NCBI RefSeq assembly: GCF_002002705.1
Contig: NZ_MUNS01000041.1
Span: 186,001-250,000 of the forward strand
Length of the DNA stretch: 64,000 nt
Reading direction: 5' to 3'
From: Polaromonas sp. C04
GTDB lineage: Bacteria; Pseudomonadota; Gammaproteobacteria; Burkholderiales; Burkholderiaceae_C
In this document: in pieces, positions 1 through 8,924 of the stretch
Position numbering within the stretch: position 1 is the stretch's first letter
Layout: each line of letters opens with the position of its first letter
Program-made: the position numbers and the translations under genes
Notes under the pieces: generated by a model
The model's input: the letters and a program-made list of their open reading frames with translations, nothing else
The model's database searches: none
Told to the model about the DNA's origin: nothing

Positions 1-108
1 TCCACGCTGTCTAACGACGATGCGCATCAACAGGCGATGACGGCAAGCCATGGCGGCGCCGGCAAGGAGGCGCCGGGGCAATCCACCGCCATGCCGAACC
101 ATAGCTGA
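1..108 (+). CDS. Possible 3' end of a gene cut by the window edge
   Basis: Frame 1 is open from the first base to a TGA at 106-108 and would give 35 C-terminal residues ending MPNHS. About three quarters of its third positions are G or C, as in the real genes here. The peptide is rich in Ala, Gly, Ser and His and I recognise no domain. It could equally be chance, because open frames are common in DNA this GC-rich. The upstream sequence is needed to decide. Confidence 0.3.
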   Translation, partial: STLSNDDAHQQAMTASHGGAGKEAPGQSTAMPNHS

Positions 109-238
109 GTACGGCCCGGCTTTGCGAATTGCGCGGCACTCCCGTGCCGCGCAGCGAGATGCGGCGCATCCGCGCCTGCTGTGGCGGGCGCTGACATGCG
201 CTGATGCGGTCTTGCTCTTGACCCGGCATGCCGGCAGG

Positions 239-265
239 CTTGAATCCGGGAAGTTCACCCATAAT
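239..265 (+). promoter_or_regulatory. Sigma-32 (heat-shock) type promoter of htpG
   Basis: CTTGAA at 239-244 and CCCATAAT at 258-265 are separated by 13 bases. This closely matches the RpoH consensus (CTTGAA, 11-16 bases, CCCCATnT). It lies 69 bases before the htpG ATG, and htpG is a classic RpoH target. No comparable sigma-70 pair was seen nearby. Confidence 0.72.
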
Positions 266-333
266 TGAAGTTTGCCCGTTGCGCGCCTGTTTCCGGCGCC
301 CGGGTGTCTGTCGTCAAAAACTTCAATGTCCGT

Positions 334-2289
334 ATGAGCAAACAAACCCTTTCCTTCCAGGCCGAAGTGGCCCAGTTGCTGCACCTTGTCACGCATTCGC
401 TGTACTCCAACAAGGAAATCTTCCTGCGCGAGCTGATCTCCAACGCCTCCGACGCCTGCGACAAGCTGCGCTACGAGGCGCTGAACAACCCGGCCCTGCT
501 GGAGGACGCACCCAACCTGGAAGTGCGCGTGAGCGTGGACAAGGCGGCCCGCACGCTGACCATCACCGACAACGGCATCGGCCTGTCGCAGCAGGAGGCC
601 ATCGACAACCTTGGCACCATCGCCAAGAGCGGCACGCGTGACTTTGTCAGCAAGCTCAGCGGCGACCAGAAGGCCCAGGCGGACGAGCAGGGCCAGCTGA
701 TCGGCCAGTTCGGCGTGGGCTTTTACTCGGGCTTCATCGTGGCCGACAAGATCACGGTGGAATCGCGCCGCGCCGGCCTGCCGGCGGAGCAGGGCGTGCG
801 CTGGGTCAGCGACGGCGGCGCCAGCGGCGGCGGCGCCTTCGAGGTGGAAAACATCACGCGCGCGCCGCGCGGCACCAGCGTGACCCTGCACCTGCGCGAG
901 GACGCGCAGGATTACCTCGGCGCCTGGAAGCTCAAGGGCATCATCAACAAGTACTCCGATCACATCAGCCTGCCCATCCTCATGCAGAAGGAGGAGTGGA
1001 AGGAAGGCGAAGAAGGCAAGGGCGGCGAGATGGTCACCACCGACGAGTGGGAAACCGTGAACCAGGCCAGTGCACTATGGACGCGCCCCAAGAAGGACAT
1101 CACGCCCGAGCACTATGCCGAGTTCTACAAACAGATCAGTCACGACCACGAGGCGCCGCTCGCCTACACGCACAACCGCGTCGAGGGCAGCACCGAATAC
1201 ACGCAGCTGCTGTACATCCCGTCCAAGGCGCCGCTGGACCTGTTCAACCGCGACAAGGCCGCCGGCATCAAGCTCTATGTCAAGCGCGTGTTCATCATGG
1301 ACGACGCCGAGGCGCTGATGCCGGTGTACCTGCGCTTCGTCAAGGGCGTGGTCGATTCCAGCGACCTGCCGCTCAACGTGAGCCGCGAACTGCTGCAGGA
1401 AAGCCGCGACGTGCGGGCCATCCGCGAGGGCAACACCCGGCGCGTCCTGTCGATGCTGGAAGACCTGGCGAAAAACAACCGGCCGGCGGACGATGCCAGC
1501 GAGGAAGACAAGGCCGGCGCCGGCAAGTACGACAAGTTCTACGCCGAGTTCGGCGCCGTGCTCAAGGAAGGCCTGGGCGAGGACTTTGCCAACCGCGAGC
1601 GCCTGGCCAAGCTGCTGCGCTACGCCTCCACCAGTTCCGACACGGCCAGCGTGAGCCTGCTTGAGTACAAGGCGCGCATGAAGGAGGGCCAGGAGGCGAT
1701 CTACTACATCACCGCCGACACCCTGGCCGGCGCCAGGAACAGCCCGCAGCTCGAAGTGTTCAAGAAAAAGGGCATCGAGGTGCTCTTGATGACGGATCGC
1801 GTGGACGAGTGGGCGCTGAGCCACCTGCACGAGTTCGACGGCACGCCACTGCAGTCCGTGGCGCGGGGGGCGGTCGATCTGGGCAAGCTGCAGGACGACG
1901 CCGAGAAGAAGGCGGCAGATGTTGCTGCCGAGACCTTCAAGCCGGTGCTGGCCAAGCTGAAAGAGGCACTCAAGGACAAGGCCGAGGACGTACGCGTGAC
2001 CAGCCGCCTGGTCGATAGCCCGGCTTGCCTGGTGGTGCAGGAACACGGCATGAGCACCCAGCTCGCGCGCATGCTCAAGCAGGCCGGCCAGACGATGCCC
2101 GACGTCAAGCCCGTGCTCGAAGTCAACCCCGAGCACCCGCTGGTGAAGAAGCTGGCGGCCGGCGACGACGCCTCGGTGCACTTCCACGACCTGGCAAACA
2201 TCCTGTTCGACCAGGCGCTGCTGGCCGAAGGCGGCCTGCCCGACGATCCGGCGGCTTATGTGAAGCGGGTCAACGCGCTGCTGGTTTGA
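334..2289 (+). CDS. htpG: Molecular chaperone HtpG (Hsp90)
   Basis: Cytosolic ATP-dependent chaperone of the Hsp90/GHKL class, 651 residues. The start at 334 was chosen because the protein then begins [19 protein letters not shown], as HtpG proteins do; the frame is open further upstream to 265. GHKL ATP-site motifs are visible: [14 protein letters not shown] with the catalytic-type Glu and the Asn near the N-terminus, then DNGIG, then [11 protein letters not shown]. The middle domain carries the NVSRELLQ motif. Length is normal (E. coli 624), with small insertions such as the Gly-rich segment near residue 170. It appears monocistronic, behind the heat-shock promoter at 239-265. Confidence 0.97.
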   Translation: MSKQTLSFQAEVAQLLHLVTHSLYSNKEIFLRELISNASDACDKLRYEALNNPALLEDAPNLEVRVSVDKAARTLTITDNGIGLSQQEAIDNLGTIAKSGTRDFVSKLSGDQKAQADEQGQLIGQFGVGFYSGFIVADKITVESRRAGLPAEQGVRWVSDGGASGGGAFEVENITRAPRGTSVTLHLREDAQDYLGAWKLKGIINKYSDHISLPILMQKEEWKEGEEGKGGEMVTTDEWETVNQASALWTRPKKDITPEHYAEFYKQISHDHEAPLAYTHNRVEGSTEYTQLLYIPSKAPLDLFNRDKAAGIKLYVKRVFIMDDAEALMPVYLRFVKGVVDSSDLPLNVSRELLQESRDVRAIREGNTRRVLSMLEDLAKNNRPADDASEEDKAGAGKYDKFYAEFGAVLKEGLGEDFANRERLAKLLRYASTSSDTASVSLLEYKARMKEGQEAIYYITADTLAGARNSPQLEVFKKKGIEVLLMTDRVDEWALSHLHEFDGTPLQSVARGAVDLGKLQDDAEKKAADVAAETFKPVLAKLKEALKDKAEDVRVTSRLVDSPACLVVQEHGMSTQLARMLKQAGQTMPDVKPVLEVNPEHPLVKKLAAGDDASVHFHDLANILFDQALLAEGGLPDDPAAYVKRVNALLV

Positions 2290-2472
2290 GCGTTTTTACG
2301 CACAGTGCGTCGCGGACCGCCGCGCGAACGTCGGAGGCTTGAAAGCCATAGACCCCGAGCGGCACGAAAAAGTGGGGTTTAATGAAAACTGGGGACCGTG
2401 CCCAGACCCGCTTGCCGCCGCCCTGGCCGTGCGGCTCTGACGCATGCGCTTGAACAGCCACGAGGAATCGCC

Positions 2473-3060
2473 ATGCTTCATGACCACCATTCACGCTCAA
2501 TCGGGTCGGCGCAAAGCGCCCTTGCCGTTCAAGGGTACAGCCCGGTGGCGAAATGGCTGCACTGGCTGGTCGTGCTTTTGGTATTGACGCAATTCCTGAC
2601 AGCGATCCTGATGCCAGAGATCGGGCCCGACACCGTGCCAGCAACGCTGATCAGCCTGCACTTTTCGTTCGGAGTTCTGATCCTCGTCGTGATGGCGATC
2701 CGCTTCATTTACCGACGGCTCTATCCGGTGCCGCTGGACATGCCCGGTTCGCCCGCGTGGGAGCGCCGGGCTGCCCGTGCAACCCATCTGGCTTTTTATT
2801 TCATTTTGCTGGTCGGGCCGTTCCTGGGCTGGGCCTCGGCATCCGCCCACAAGCTTGCCGTGAATGTGTTCGGCATCATTTCCCTGCCCGCCATCGCGGC
2901 CCCCAAGGCACGCTGGGCACTGACCGCGGGCGATATCCATGCCTCCATGATGTGGGTGTTGCTGGCGCTGATCGCGCTGCACGCGGCGGCGGCGTTTTAT
3001 CACTACCTGTTCGTGCACGATGGCGTGCTGCAGCGCATGCTGCCCGCTCCCCGGGAGTGA
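2473..3060 (+). CDS. Cytochrome b561-family membrane protein
   Basis: Inner-membrane b-type cytochrome of the bacterial b561/YceJ family, 195 residues. GAGGAA lies just before the ATG at 2473 and supports this start over the upstream in-frame one at 2398. The N-terminal YSPVAKWLHWLVVLLVL places the haem-ligand type His at the beginning of TM1. Further His residues fall in TM2 (SLHFSFGVLIL), TM3 and TM4 (IALHAAAAFYHYLFVHD), giving the expected four-helix two-haem pattern. Family members pass electrons from ubiquinol, for example to superoxide or periplasmic partners. It stands alone between htpG and the Fsr-type gene. Confidence 0.9.
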   Translation: MLHDHHSRSIGSAQSALAVQGYSPVAKWLHWLVVLLVLTQFLTAILMPEIGPDTVPATLISLHFSFGVLILVVMAIRFIYRRLYPVPLDMPGSPAWERRAARATHLAFYFILLVGPFLGWASASAHKLAVNVFGIISLPAIAAPKARWALTAGDIHASMMWVLLALIALHAAAAFYHYLFVHDGVLQRMLPAPRE

Positions 3061-3294
3061 ATTCCGAAGCGTCCGCGCCCGGGCTGGCCGGATGAGGGCG
3101 ATATTCATCGGGAGGACGCTGAGCGGCACCGTTCTGCACTTCAAGGCGCGCGGGTGGCCTGATCCGGCCAACCCAGCCGCATCATGGCGATTTCTCGCAG
3201 GTAATCGTCGCGTTCTCGCGAGACAGGCCTCCGACGGGCGCGTACGATTCAGGGGCCGTTTTCCCTCCCATCCGCAGAACCCAGAGCACCGCCC

Positions 3295-4518
3295 ATGAGC
3301 AACAGTATCGCGACCCGCGCCGCACCGCCGGGCACGAAGGCCCCCACCCGCTTTCGGGTGCTGGGGGCGATCAGCTTTTCGCACTTCCTCAACGACATGA
3401 TCCAGTCGCTGATCCTGGCGATCTATCCCCTGCTCAAGGGCGAGTTCAGCCTGAGCTTCACGCAGATCGGCCTGATCACGCTGACCTACCAGATCACCGC
3501 CTCGCTGTTGCAGCCGGTGGTGGGCCTGTATACCGACAAGCATCCCAAGCCCTATTCCCTGGCGTTCGGCATGGGCGCCACGCTGATCGGCCTGCTGCTG
3601 CTGTCCGTCGCGCCGAACTTTGGCATGGTGCTGCTGGCGGCCGCGCTGGTGGGGACGGGCTCCTCCATCTTCCACCCCGAATCCTCGCGCATCGCGCGCA
3701 TGGCGTCGGGCGGCCAGCATGGCCTGGCGCAATCGATCTTCCAGGTCGGCGGCAACATGGGCAGCGCCGTCGGCCCGCTGCTGGCGGCGGTGATCATCAT
3801 TCCGCGCGGTCAGTACGCGGTGGCGTGGTTCGGGCTGGCCGCGCTGATGGCGATCATCGTGCTGTGGAAAATCGGGGGCTGGTACAGGCAGCAGCAATTG
3901 GCGGGCGTGGGGCGCAAGAAGAAGGCCGCCGTGGCCGTGCACGATCCGCTGCCGCGGCGCACCGTGGCGTGGGCCTTCCTGGTCCTGATGGTGCTGGTCT
4001 TCTCCAAGTATTTCTACCTGACCAGCATCACCAGCTACTACATTTTCTATTTGATGAGCAAATTCCACTTGTCCGTGCAGTCGGCGCAAGTGCATCTGTT
4101 CGTGTTCCTGTTTGCGGTGGCGGCCGGCACCATGCTCGGCGGCCCGATCGGCGACCGCATCGGCCGCAAGCTGGTGATCTGGGTGTCCATTCTCGGCGTG
4201 GCGCCGTTCACGCTGCTGCTGCCCCACGTCAACCTGATGTGGACGGGCGTGCTGACCTTCGTGATCGGCCTGATCCTGGCCTCCGCCTTCTCGGCGATCC
4301 TGGTGTTTGCGCAGGAACTGGTGCCCGGCAAGGTCGGCGCCGTCTCGGGCATGTTCTTCGGCTTTGCGTTCGGCATGGGCGGCATCGGTGCCGCCGTGCT
4401 CGGCAGTCTGGCGGACACGCACGGCATCGAATATGTCTATCGCCTGTGCGCGTATTTGCCGCTGCTGGGCATGATGGCAGTGTTTCTGCCCAACGTCGAA
4501 CGCCACCGCGTCAAGTAA
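3295..4518 (+). CDS. fsr: MFS exporter of the fosmidomycin-resistance (Fsr) family
   Basis: Major facilitator superfamily inner-membrane exporter, 407 residues with about 12 hydrophobic segments. The N-terminal stretch with SFSHFLNDMIQSLILAIYPL and the signature GTGSSIFHPESSRIARMASG are characteristic of Fsr. The MFS loop motif appears in the second half as GDRIGRKLV. Family members extrude fosmidomycin and some other drugs by proton antiport; the natural substrate here is unknown. It follows a 234-bp gap after the cytochrome gene. Its stop abuts the stop of the convergent DUF2127 gene with no spacer. Confidence 0.9.
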   Translation: MSNSIATRAAPPGTKAPTRFRVLGAISFSHFLNDMIQSLILAIYPLLKGEFSLSFTQIGLITLTYQITASLLQPVVGLYTDKHPKPYSLAFGMGATLIGLLLLSVAPNFGMVLLAAALVGTGSSIFHPESSRIARMASGGQHGLAQSIFQVGGNMGSAVGPLLAAVIIIPRGQYAVAWFGLAALMAIIVLWKIGGWYRQQQLAGVGRKKKAAVAVHDPLPRRTVAWAFLVLMVLVFSKYFYLTSITSYYIFYLMSKFHLSVQSAQVHLFVFLFAVAAGTMLGGPIGDRIGRKLVIWVSILGVAPFTLLLPHVNLMWTGVLTFVIGLILASAFSAILVFAQELVPGKVGAVSGMFFGFAFGMGGIGAAVLGSLADTHGIEYVYRLCAYLPLLGMMAVFLPNVERHRVK

Positions 4519-5016
4519 TCATCTGCCGCGCCGCCGCCACAGATGCTGCGCCAGCAGGCCGACGACGAAGACGTTGCCGGCCAGCACGCCCGCGCTGATG
4601 ATCGACGGCTGGTGCAGCAGATGGCGCAGTTCCAGCGGGATATACAAGCCGCCCGACAACGCGCCCAGCCATTCGGCCCAGACCCGGTCATTCCATAGCC
4701 CATAGGCTTCGGCGAAGCGCAGCGCGACGTAGGCCACGGCCAGCATCACGAGCAGGTGCAGGTTGGCGCCGGGCAACAGCCCTGCGTAGTGCAGAAGAAT
4801 CGATGGATAGTGCTCGTCCGGCTGCAACCCGAAGCGGCCGATCAAGTCAATCACCAAGTGCTTCACATCGCGATGCTCCAGGTTGATCACACCGATCATC
4901 GCAATCAGCGCGGCGAAGCCCTTGAGGGCCTCGAACAGGGCGACCGCGCGCAGCGCGCGACGTTGCGCGATGAGGTGTTTCGGAGCGGTGCGGGCGACGG
5001 GCAACGGCTGGCTCAT
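4519..5016 (-). CDS. DUF2127 family membrane protein
   Basis: Hydrophobic protein of 165 residues with about four membrane segments. A basic N-terminus (LIAQRRALRAVALFEALKG) precedes the first helix, a layout typical of DUF2127. The conserved-looking motif YGLWNDRVWAEWLGALSGG sits before a last pair of helices, and the end is basic (WRRRGR). No biochemical role is known to me. It lies 19 bases downstream of arsC on the same strand and may be cotranscribed with it. Confidence 0.8.
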   Translation of the reverse strand: MSQPLPVARTAPKHLIAQRRALRAVALFEALKGFAALIAMIGVINLEHRDVKHLVIDLIGRFGLQPDEHYPSILLHYAGLLPGANLHLLVMLAVAYVALRFAEAYGLWNDRVWAEWLGALSGGLYIPLELRHLLHQPSIISAGVLAGNVFVVGLLAQHLWRRRGR

Positions 5017-5035
5017 CAGGAATTTTTTGCCGGCA

Positions 5036-5389
5036 CTACGGCAGGATCCCCAGCACGGTATCCGGCGGGCGGCACAGCCGCGCGCCGCGCGGCGTGACCA
5101 CGATCGGCCGGTTCATCAGGATCGGGTGCGCCACCATGGCGTCGATCAGCGCGTCGTCGGGCAGTGCGGGGTTGTCGAGCCCGAGTTCAACGCACAAGGC
5201 CTCCTTGCTGCGCAGCACCTCGCGCACCGGCAGCTTCAACTGCGCGATGAGTTCGACCAGCTTCTCGCGGCCGGGCGGGTGCTTCAGGTAGTCGATGACC
5301 TCGGGCTCGATGCCGTGCTCGCGAATCAGGCCCAGCACGGTGCGCGAGGTGCCGCACTTCGGGTTGTGGTAGATCGTGACGGGGTTCAT
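5036..5389 (-). CDS. arsC: Arsenate reductase (glutaredoxin type)
   Basis: Thioredoxin-fold ArsC of the glutathione/glutaredoxin-coupled type, 117 residues, reducing arsenate to arsenite in the cytosol. The motif IYHNPKCGTSR places the catalytic Cys at residue 12, as in E. coli ArsC, and the later Arg-containing segment NRPIVVTPRGARLCRP is present. I chose the ATG at 5389 over the one at 5395 because a GGAG stands 7 bases before it but directly abuts the other. No ars regulator or efflux pump is next to it, so it may be a stand-alone ArsC/YffB-like enzyme rather than part of an arsenic operon. Confidence 0.88.
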   Translation of the reverse strand: MNPVTIYHNPKCGTSRTVLGLIREHGIEPEVIDYLKHPPGREKLVELIAQLKLPVREVLRSKEALCVELGLDNPALPDDALIDAMVAHPILMNRPIVVTPRGARLCRPPDTVLGILP

Positions 5390-5432
5390 GGGCATTCTCC
5401 GGAAGAAATGAAACAGGGGGCGGGATGATTCT

Positions 5433-6473
5433 TCAGACCACCAGCGGCGGCTCCTGCATGGCCTCGATCTGTTCGTGCAGCATGTCGACCTGGCCCTTCC
5501 AGTAGTCGCTCGAGCCGAACCACGGGAAGTTGATCGGAAAGATCGGATCGGCCCAGCGCCGCGCGAGCCAGGCGCTGTAGTGGATCAGGCGCAGCGTGCG
5601 CAGCGGCTCGATCAGGGCCAGCTCGCGCCGGTCGAACGCGCGGAACTGTTCGTAGCCGTCGAGCAGCCCGCTGAGCTGCGCCGTGCGCTGGCGTCGGTCG
5701 CCGCTGAGCAACATCCACAGGTCCTGCACTGCCGGCCCGCTGCGCGCGTCGTCCAGGTCGACGAAGTGCGGGCCGCCGCCGGGCCGCTCGGTCGGCGTCC
5801 ACAGGATGTTGCCGGGGTGGCAGTCGCCGTGCAGCCGGATGAATTGCAGCGGTTCGGTGTCAAATGAGCCGGTAGCCCTTGTCTCCATTGCGCTGGCAGC
5901 TATTAAATCAAGAGCATCGGTGCAAGCCGCCTGCCACGTGCCCTGCACGTCGAGCGGGATCTTGTCATGCGCCAGCAGCCAGTCGCGCGAGGCGGTGCCA
6001 AAGCTTTGCAGGTCCAGCGCCGGGCGGTGTACGAACGGCCGCGCCGCGCCCACGGTGTGGATGCGCGCCAGGAAACGCCCGATCCACTCCAGCACCTCGA
6101 AGTCGTCGAGCTCGGGCGCTCGCCCGCCGCGGCTCGGGCTCACGCTGAAGGCGAAGCCGGCGAACGCGTGCAGCGTACGATCGGCCAGCACCAGCGGCCC
6201 AACGACCGGGATTTCCGCCGCCATCAGCTCGGCCGCGAAGGCGTGTTCTTCGAGTATTTGCGCCTCGCTCCAGCGCCCGGGCCGGTAGAACTTGGCGACC
6301 ACGGCGCTGCCGTCTTCGAGGTGGATCTGGTAGACGCGGTTCTCGTACGAACTCAGCGCCATCAGGCGGCCGTCGCCGTACAGGCCGACGCTGGCCAGGG
6401 CATCCATCACCACGTCGGGCGTCAGCGCCTCGTAGGGATGGGACGGAGAAGTCGCGGTGGAGGAAGGGGGCAT
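5433..6473 (-). CDS. srkA: SrkA/RdoA-like stress-response protein kinase
   Basis: Cytosolic aminoglycoside-phosphotransferase-fold kinase of the YihE/RdoA/SrkA family, 346 residues. Visible motifs are VVAKFYRPGRW with the ATP-binding Lys, the catalytic loop LHGDCHPGNILW and the metal-binding VDLDDARSGP. The start at 6473 (MPPSSTATSP) was chosen because sequence upstream contains C-rich hairpin repeats rather than protein. In E. coli this kinase counters stress-induced death. Odd feature: about residues 187-203, just before the catalytic loop, are encoded by a copy of a dispersed repeat that is elsewhere intergenic; the frame stays open. Confidence 0.9.
   Translation of the reverse strand: MPPSSTATSPSHPYEALTPDVVMDALASVGLYGDGRLMALSSYENRVYQIHLEDGSAVVAKFYRPGRWSEAQILEEHAFAAELMAAEIPVVGPLVLADRTLHAFAGFAFSVSPSRGGRAPELDDFEVLEWIGRFLARIHTVGAARPFVHRPALDLQSFGTASRDWLLAHDKIPLDVQGTWQAACTDALDLIAASAMETRATGSFDTEPLQFIRLHGDCHPGNILWTPTERPGGGPHFVDLDDARSGPAVQDLWMLLSGDRRQRTAQLSGLLDGYEQFRAFDRRELALIEPLRTLRLIHYSAWLARRWADPIFPINFPWFGSSDYWKGQVDMLHEQIEAMQEPPLVV
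5865..5917 (+). repeat. Dispersed repeat family A, copy 1 (inside srkA)
   Basis: GGTAGCCCTTGT at 5871-5882, then GCGCTGGCAGCTATTAAA at 5890-5907 and CAAGAGCA. The same arrangement recurs near 31830, 34722, 43150 and 48315. This copy is read through in frame by the srkA gene on the other strand. Confidence 0.75.
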
Positions 6474-6510
6474 GCCTTGATTGTCGCTCGTGGCCTGCGG
6501 CCCCCATCCC

Positions 6511-6597
6511 AGCCTTCCCCCAGAGGGGGAAGGGGCAAGACGAAGCAGCGCTTGAGGGAAGGTCGGGTTCGACTCCCTCCCCTTTCGGGGGAGGGTG
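6511..6597. repeat. Pair of C/G-rich hairpin repeats
   Basis: Two inverted repeats lie upstream of srkA: CCTTCCCCCAGAGGGGGAAGG around 6513-6533 is one unit and CCCTCCCC/GGGGAGGG with a TTTC loop region around 6573-6595 is the other. A similar hairpin occurs at 45075-45095. They resemble dispersed intergenic palindromes of Comamonadaceae genomes; I cannot show a function. Confidence 0.6.
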
Positions 6598-6671
6598 GGG
6601 GTGGGACCAGCGGCGCGACACAACCCCAAGGCCGCCTCCGCTTTTCATATCATTGAATGCAAAGTCGCATA

Positions 6672-7769
6672 TCAGTCGGCTCCCGCGTGCATCGACAGCA
6701 TGTGCCCGACGCGCGGGTCGCCGCGCCCGGCCAGCAGCTGCGCGTAGGCGGCCTGCACCGCTGCGGGGCCGCGGTGCTGCGCCACCGTGAGCCAGGGCGC
6801 GGCCGGGTTGCTGACCTGGCGGATAAAGCCCTGCCAGGCCTGCAGCAGCCGCTGGCCCAGGCCCTCGGCGCCCGAGTCCGCCTGCCGCTTCTTGATTTGC
6901 GCGGGGGCAAAGAACAGCGTGGCGCGCGGCCCCGGCAAATCCTTGGCACCGCCGAGTTGCTCGACGTGCGTGCCGCCGATCGAGCTGCTGAACTTGAGGT
7001 GGGCGAAGCGTGTGTGGACAGCGCGGCGCAACTCCGCGCTGCCGGCAAAGTCGATATAGACACAGGGCGTCTCGGCGGCGATCTGGTCGAGCTGCTCGTA
7101 CGTCAGCACCCGGCTATAGCAGCCCAGGCTCTCGCAAAACGCCTGGTTGGAGGCCGAGGTCAGGCCCACCACCTCGATGCCCGTCCTCTGCCTGAGCTGG
7201 AATGCCGTGCCGTAGGCGGTTTTGCTCGACGCGCTGGACAGCAGCATCACGTGGGCCTGGAAAAAATCGTTATCGGCCAGAAAATCATCGATCAGCCACG
7301 AGGTGATGAACAGCGGCCGCAGCAGCGCCTGCAGGTCTTCGGTATCGAGGCTATAGAACGGGTCGGCGGCGCAGCGCATGACCTGGTTGTAGACCGCATG
7401 CAGCGGCGCACGGTGCACAGCGCCGTCCACAAAACTGCCTGGTGAGAGCCGGGTGGGCGACAGCACCGCGCTGCTCGCCATCGGCCAGTAGCCGTACAGC
7501 CGCTCGCACACCGCGACGCCGGCGTGCAGCGACTGCGCCACCGTGCCGAAGCCCCACACCGGCACGATGCCCCAGCCGTCTTTGCCCGTGGGATAGAACT
7601 GCCAATAACTCATGGCGTCACCGAACGCGGCGTAGGTGATGTTGTTGGAGGTCAGCGCGAACTTGTCTACCTGCACGCGAATCTGGTCGGGTGCGAGCGC
7701 GATATCCGGCGCGCTGGTCAACCGCGTGGTGCCGAGCTGATTTTTCTGGACGAGCAGGGTGGTGTTCAT
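6672..7769 (-). CDS. DUF2855 family protein
   Basis: Protein of 365 residues matching my memory of DUF2855. The start at 7769 gives MNTTLLVQKNQLGTTRL. It has the look of a medium-chain-reductase relative without classic motifs: an N-terminal beta-rich part (IRVQVDKFALTSNNITYAAFG) resembles the quinone-oxidoreductase start, and a middle part (VMLLSSASSKTAYGTAFQL) resembles a nucleotide-binding strand-turn-helix. It lies between srkA and ohr on the same strand but separated from ohr by a terminator and a repeat. Its reaction is unknown. Confidence 0.78.
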   Translation of the reverse strand: MNTTLLVQKNQLGTTRLTSAPDIALAPDQIRVQVDKFALTSNNITYAAFGDAMSYWQFYPTGKDGWGIVPVWGFGTVAQSLHAGVAVCERLYGYWPMASSAVLSPTRLSPGSFVDGAVHRAPLHAVYNQVMRCAADPFYSLDTEDLQALLRPLFITSWLIDDFLADNDFFQAHVMLLSSASSKTAYGTAFQLRQRTGIEVVGLTSASNQAFCESLGCYSRVLTYEQLDQIAAETPCVYIDFAGSAELRRAVHTRFAHLKFSSSIGGTHVEQLGGAKDLPGPRATLFFAPAQIKKRQADSGAEGLGQRLLQAWQGFIRQVSNPAAPWLTVAQHRGPAAVQAAYAQLLAGRGDPRVGHMLSMHAGAD

Positions 7770-7789
7770 GGGGCATCCTAACGCAGCGA

Positions 7790-7860
7790 AGGGTCGCCCC
7801 GAGCAAGTTCGGCCCCCTCGGGGGGCAGCGCAGTACGCGCAGCGACAAGCGTGGGGGCCA
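7790..7860. repeat. Dispersed intergenic repeat with GCCCCC/GGGGGC hairpin
   Basis: The stretch contains GCCCCCTCGGGGGGC at 7812-7826, followed by CAGCGCAGTACGCGCAGCG and AAGCGTGGGGGCC. I recognise this pattern as common between genes in Comamonadaceae genomes. Only one copy is seen in this window. Confidence 0.5.
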
Positions 7861-7870
7861 GTGAGCGAAA

Positions 7871-7899
7871 CGGCCCGCCGGTTCAACACCGGCGGGCCG
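7871..7899 (-). terminator. Likely Rho-independent terminator after ohr
   Basis: An 11-bp perfect stem, CGGCCCGCCGG (7871-7881) with CCGGCGGGCCG (7889-7899), has a 7-base loop and on the minus strand is followed by TTTCG. It begins about 20 bases after the ohr stop. The T-run is short, so termination may be only partial. Confidence 0.65.
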
Positions 7900-7920
7900 C
7901 CTGGGTGACAGCGGATGCGC

Positions 7921-8343
7921 TTAGACGACCGTGATGGTCACGTCGATGTTGCCGCGCGTGGCATTCGAATACGGGCAGACCTGGTGCGCAGCGTCCACCA
8001 GCGCCTGGGCGGCGGCGCGCTCCATGCCGGGCAGGCTGACCTTCAGGCGCGCGGCGATGCCGTAGGCGTTCGGGATCGGGCCGAGATCCACCTCGGCATC
8101 CACCGCCACGTCGGCCGGCACGGTGACTTTCATCTTGCCGGCCACCGCCTTGATGGCGCCGATGAAGCAGGCCGAGTAGCCGGCCGCGAACATCTGCTCG
8201 GGGTTGGTACCGGTGCCGGACGTGCCCGGGGAGGACAGCTTGACGTCCAGGCGGCCATCGTCTGAGCGCGCGGCGCCATTGTCGCGCCCGCCGGTGGTGT
8301 GGGTGTGGGCGGTATACAGGACTTTTTCGAGTTTCGTAGGCAT
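7921..8343 (-). CDS. ohr: Organic hydroperoxide resistance protein Ohr
   Basis: Thiol-dependent peroxidase of the Ohr/OsmC fold, 140 residues, which reduces organic and fatty-acid hydroperoxides using lipoylated partners. The two redox Cys are present: C59 in GYSACF and C123 in [11 protein letters not shown]. The catalytic Arg is in TTGGRDNG near residue 20. The start at 8343 gives [20 protein letters not shown], the normal Ohr beginning. It is the second gene after ohrR, 52 bases downstream, and is probably controlled by it. Confidence 0.95.
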   Translation of the reverse strand: MPTKLEKVLYTAHTHTTGGRDNGAARSDDGRLDVKLSSPGTSGTGTNPEQMFAAGYSACFIGAIKAVAGKMKVTVPADVAVDAEVDLGPIPNAYGIAARLKVSLPGMERAAAQALVDAAHQVCPYSNATRGNIDVTITVV

Positions 8344-8395
8344 GGTGACTCCTTCGGGAAGTAGTGCTTCGGGCATGAAGCGGGTTGAGAAATCG

Positions 8396-8845
8396 TCAGG
8401 CGACCAGCTTCTTGCGCAGGGCTTGCACCTGCTGGGTGAGGCTGACCAGCTCGGAGAGCGAGCATTGGCTGGCATCGAGAATGCAGTCCGGAATCTTCGC
8501 GGCGCGGGCCTTGAGCCGGCGCCCCGCCGCGGTCAGCGTGAGATGCACGCGGCGCTCGTCTTCCACGGCACGCAGGCGCGCAATCAGGCCCGCGGCCTCC
8601 AGCCGCTTGAGCAGCGGCGTGAGCGTGCCCGAGTCGAGGTACAGGCGCTCGCCGAGCTCGGAGACCGTCAACCCGTCCTGCTCCCACAGCACCAGCATGG
8701 CCAGATATTGCGGGTAGGTCAGCCCGAGCCCATCGAGCAGCGGTTTGTACAGTTTGGTCATCGCCAGCGAGGTGGAATACAGCGCGAAGCACAGCTGGTT
8801 GTCCAGCCGCAGGGCCTGGTCGGAATCGAGTTTTCGCGTTGTCAT
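8396..8845 (-). CDS. ohrR: MarR-family peroxide sensor OhrR
   Basis: Winged-helix repressor of 149 residues that releases DNA when its reactive Cys is oxidised by organic peroxide. C19 in [10 protein letters not shown] is the sensing Cys. C121 and C128 near the end suggest the two-Cys type seen in Xanthomonas OhrR. The DNA-binding helix region is [11 protein letters not shown] through [16 protein letters not shown], and the wing carries [10 protein letters not shown]. It lies directly upstream of ohr on the same strand. A palindrome about 30 bases before its start suggests autoregulation of an ohrR-ohr operon. Confidence 0.95.
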   Translation of the reverse strand: MTTRKLDSDQALRLDNQLCFALYSTSLAMTKLYKPLLDGLGLTYPQYLAMLVLWEQDGLTVSELGERLYLDSGTLTPLLKRLEAAGLIARLRAVEDERRVHLTLTAAGRRLKARAAKIPDCILDASQCSLSELVSLTQQVQALRKKLVA

Positions 8846-8875
8846 GGTTAAATTATATCGAGCAATTAAATTTCG

Positions 8876-8892
8876 TACAACTTAATTTTGTA
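8876..8892. promoter_or_regulatory. Putative OhrR operator
   Basis: Perfect inverted repeat TACAA (8876-8880), 7 bases, TTGTA (8888-8892), within an AT-rich island (about 8847-8898) just upstream of ohrR. It resembles the TACAATT/AATTGTA arms known for OhrR sites. Confidence 0.65.
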
Positions 8893-8924
8893 AATGAGTT
8901 TAGCCGAACCGGCAATTCGCCGGA

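Noticed and set aside
2497-4506. Long minus-strand open frame of 669 codons opposite the cytochrome b561 and Fsr genes.
   Set aside because: Composition is His/Gln/Arg/Asp-rich with no domain, and it runs antisense to two clear genes; it is a GC-bias shadow.
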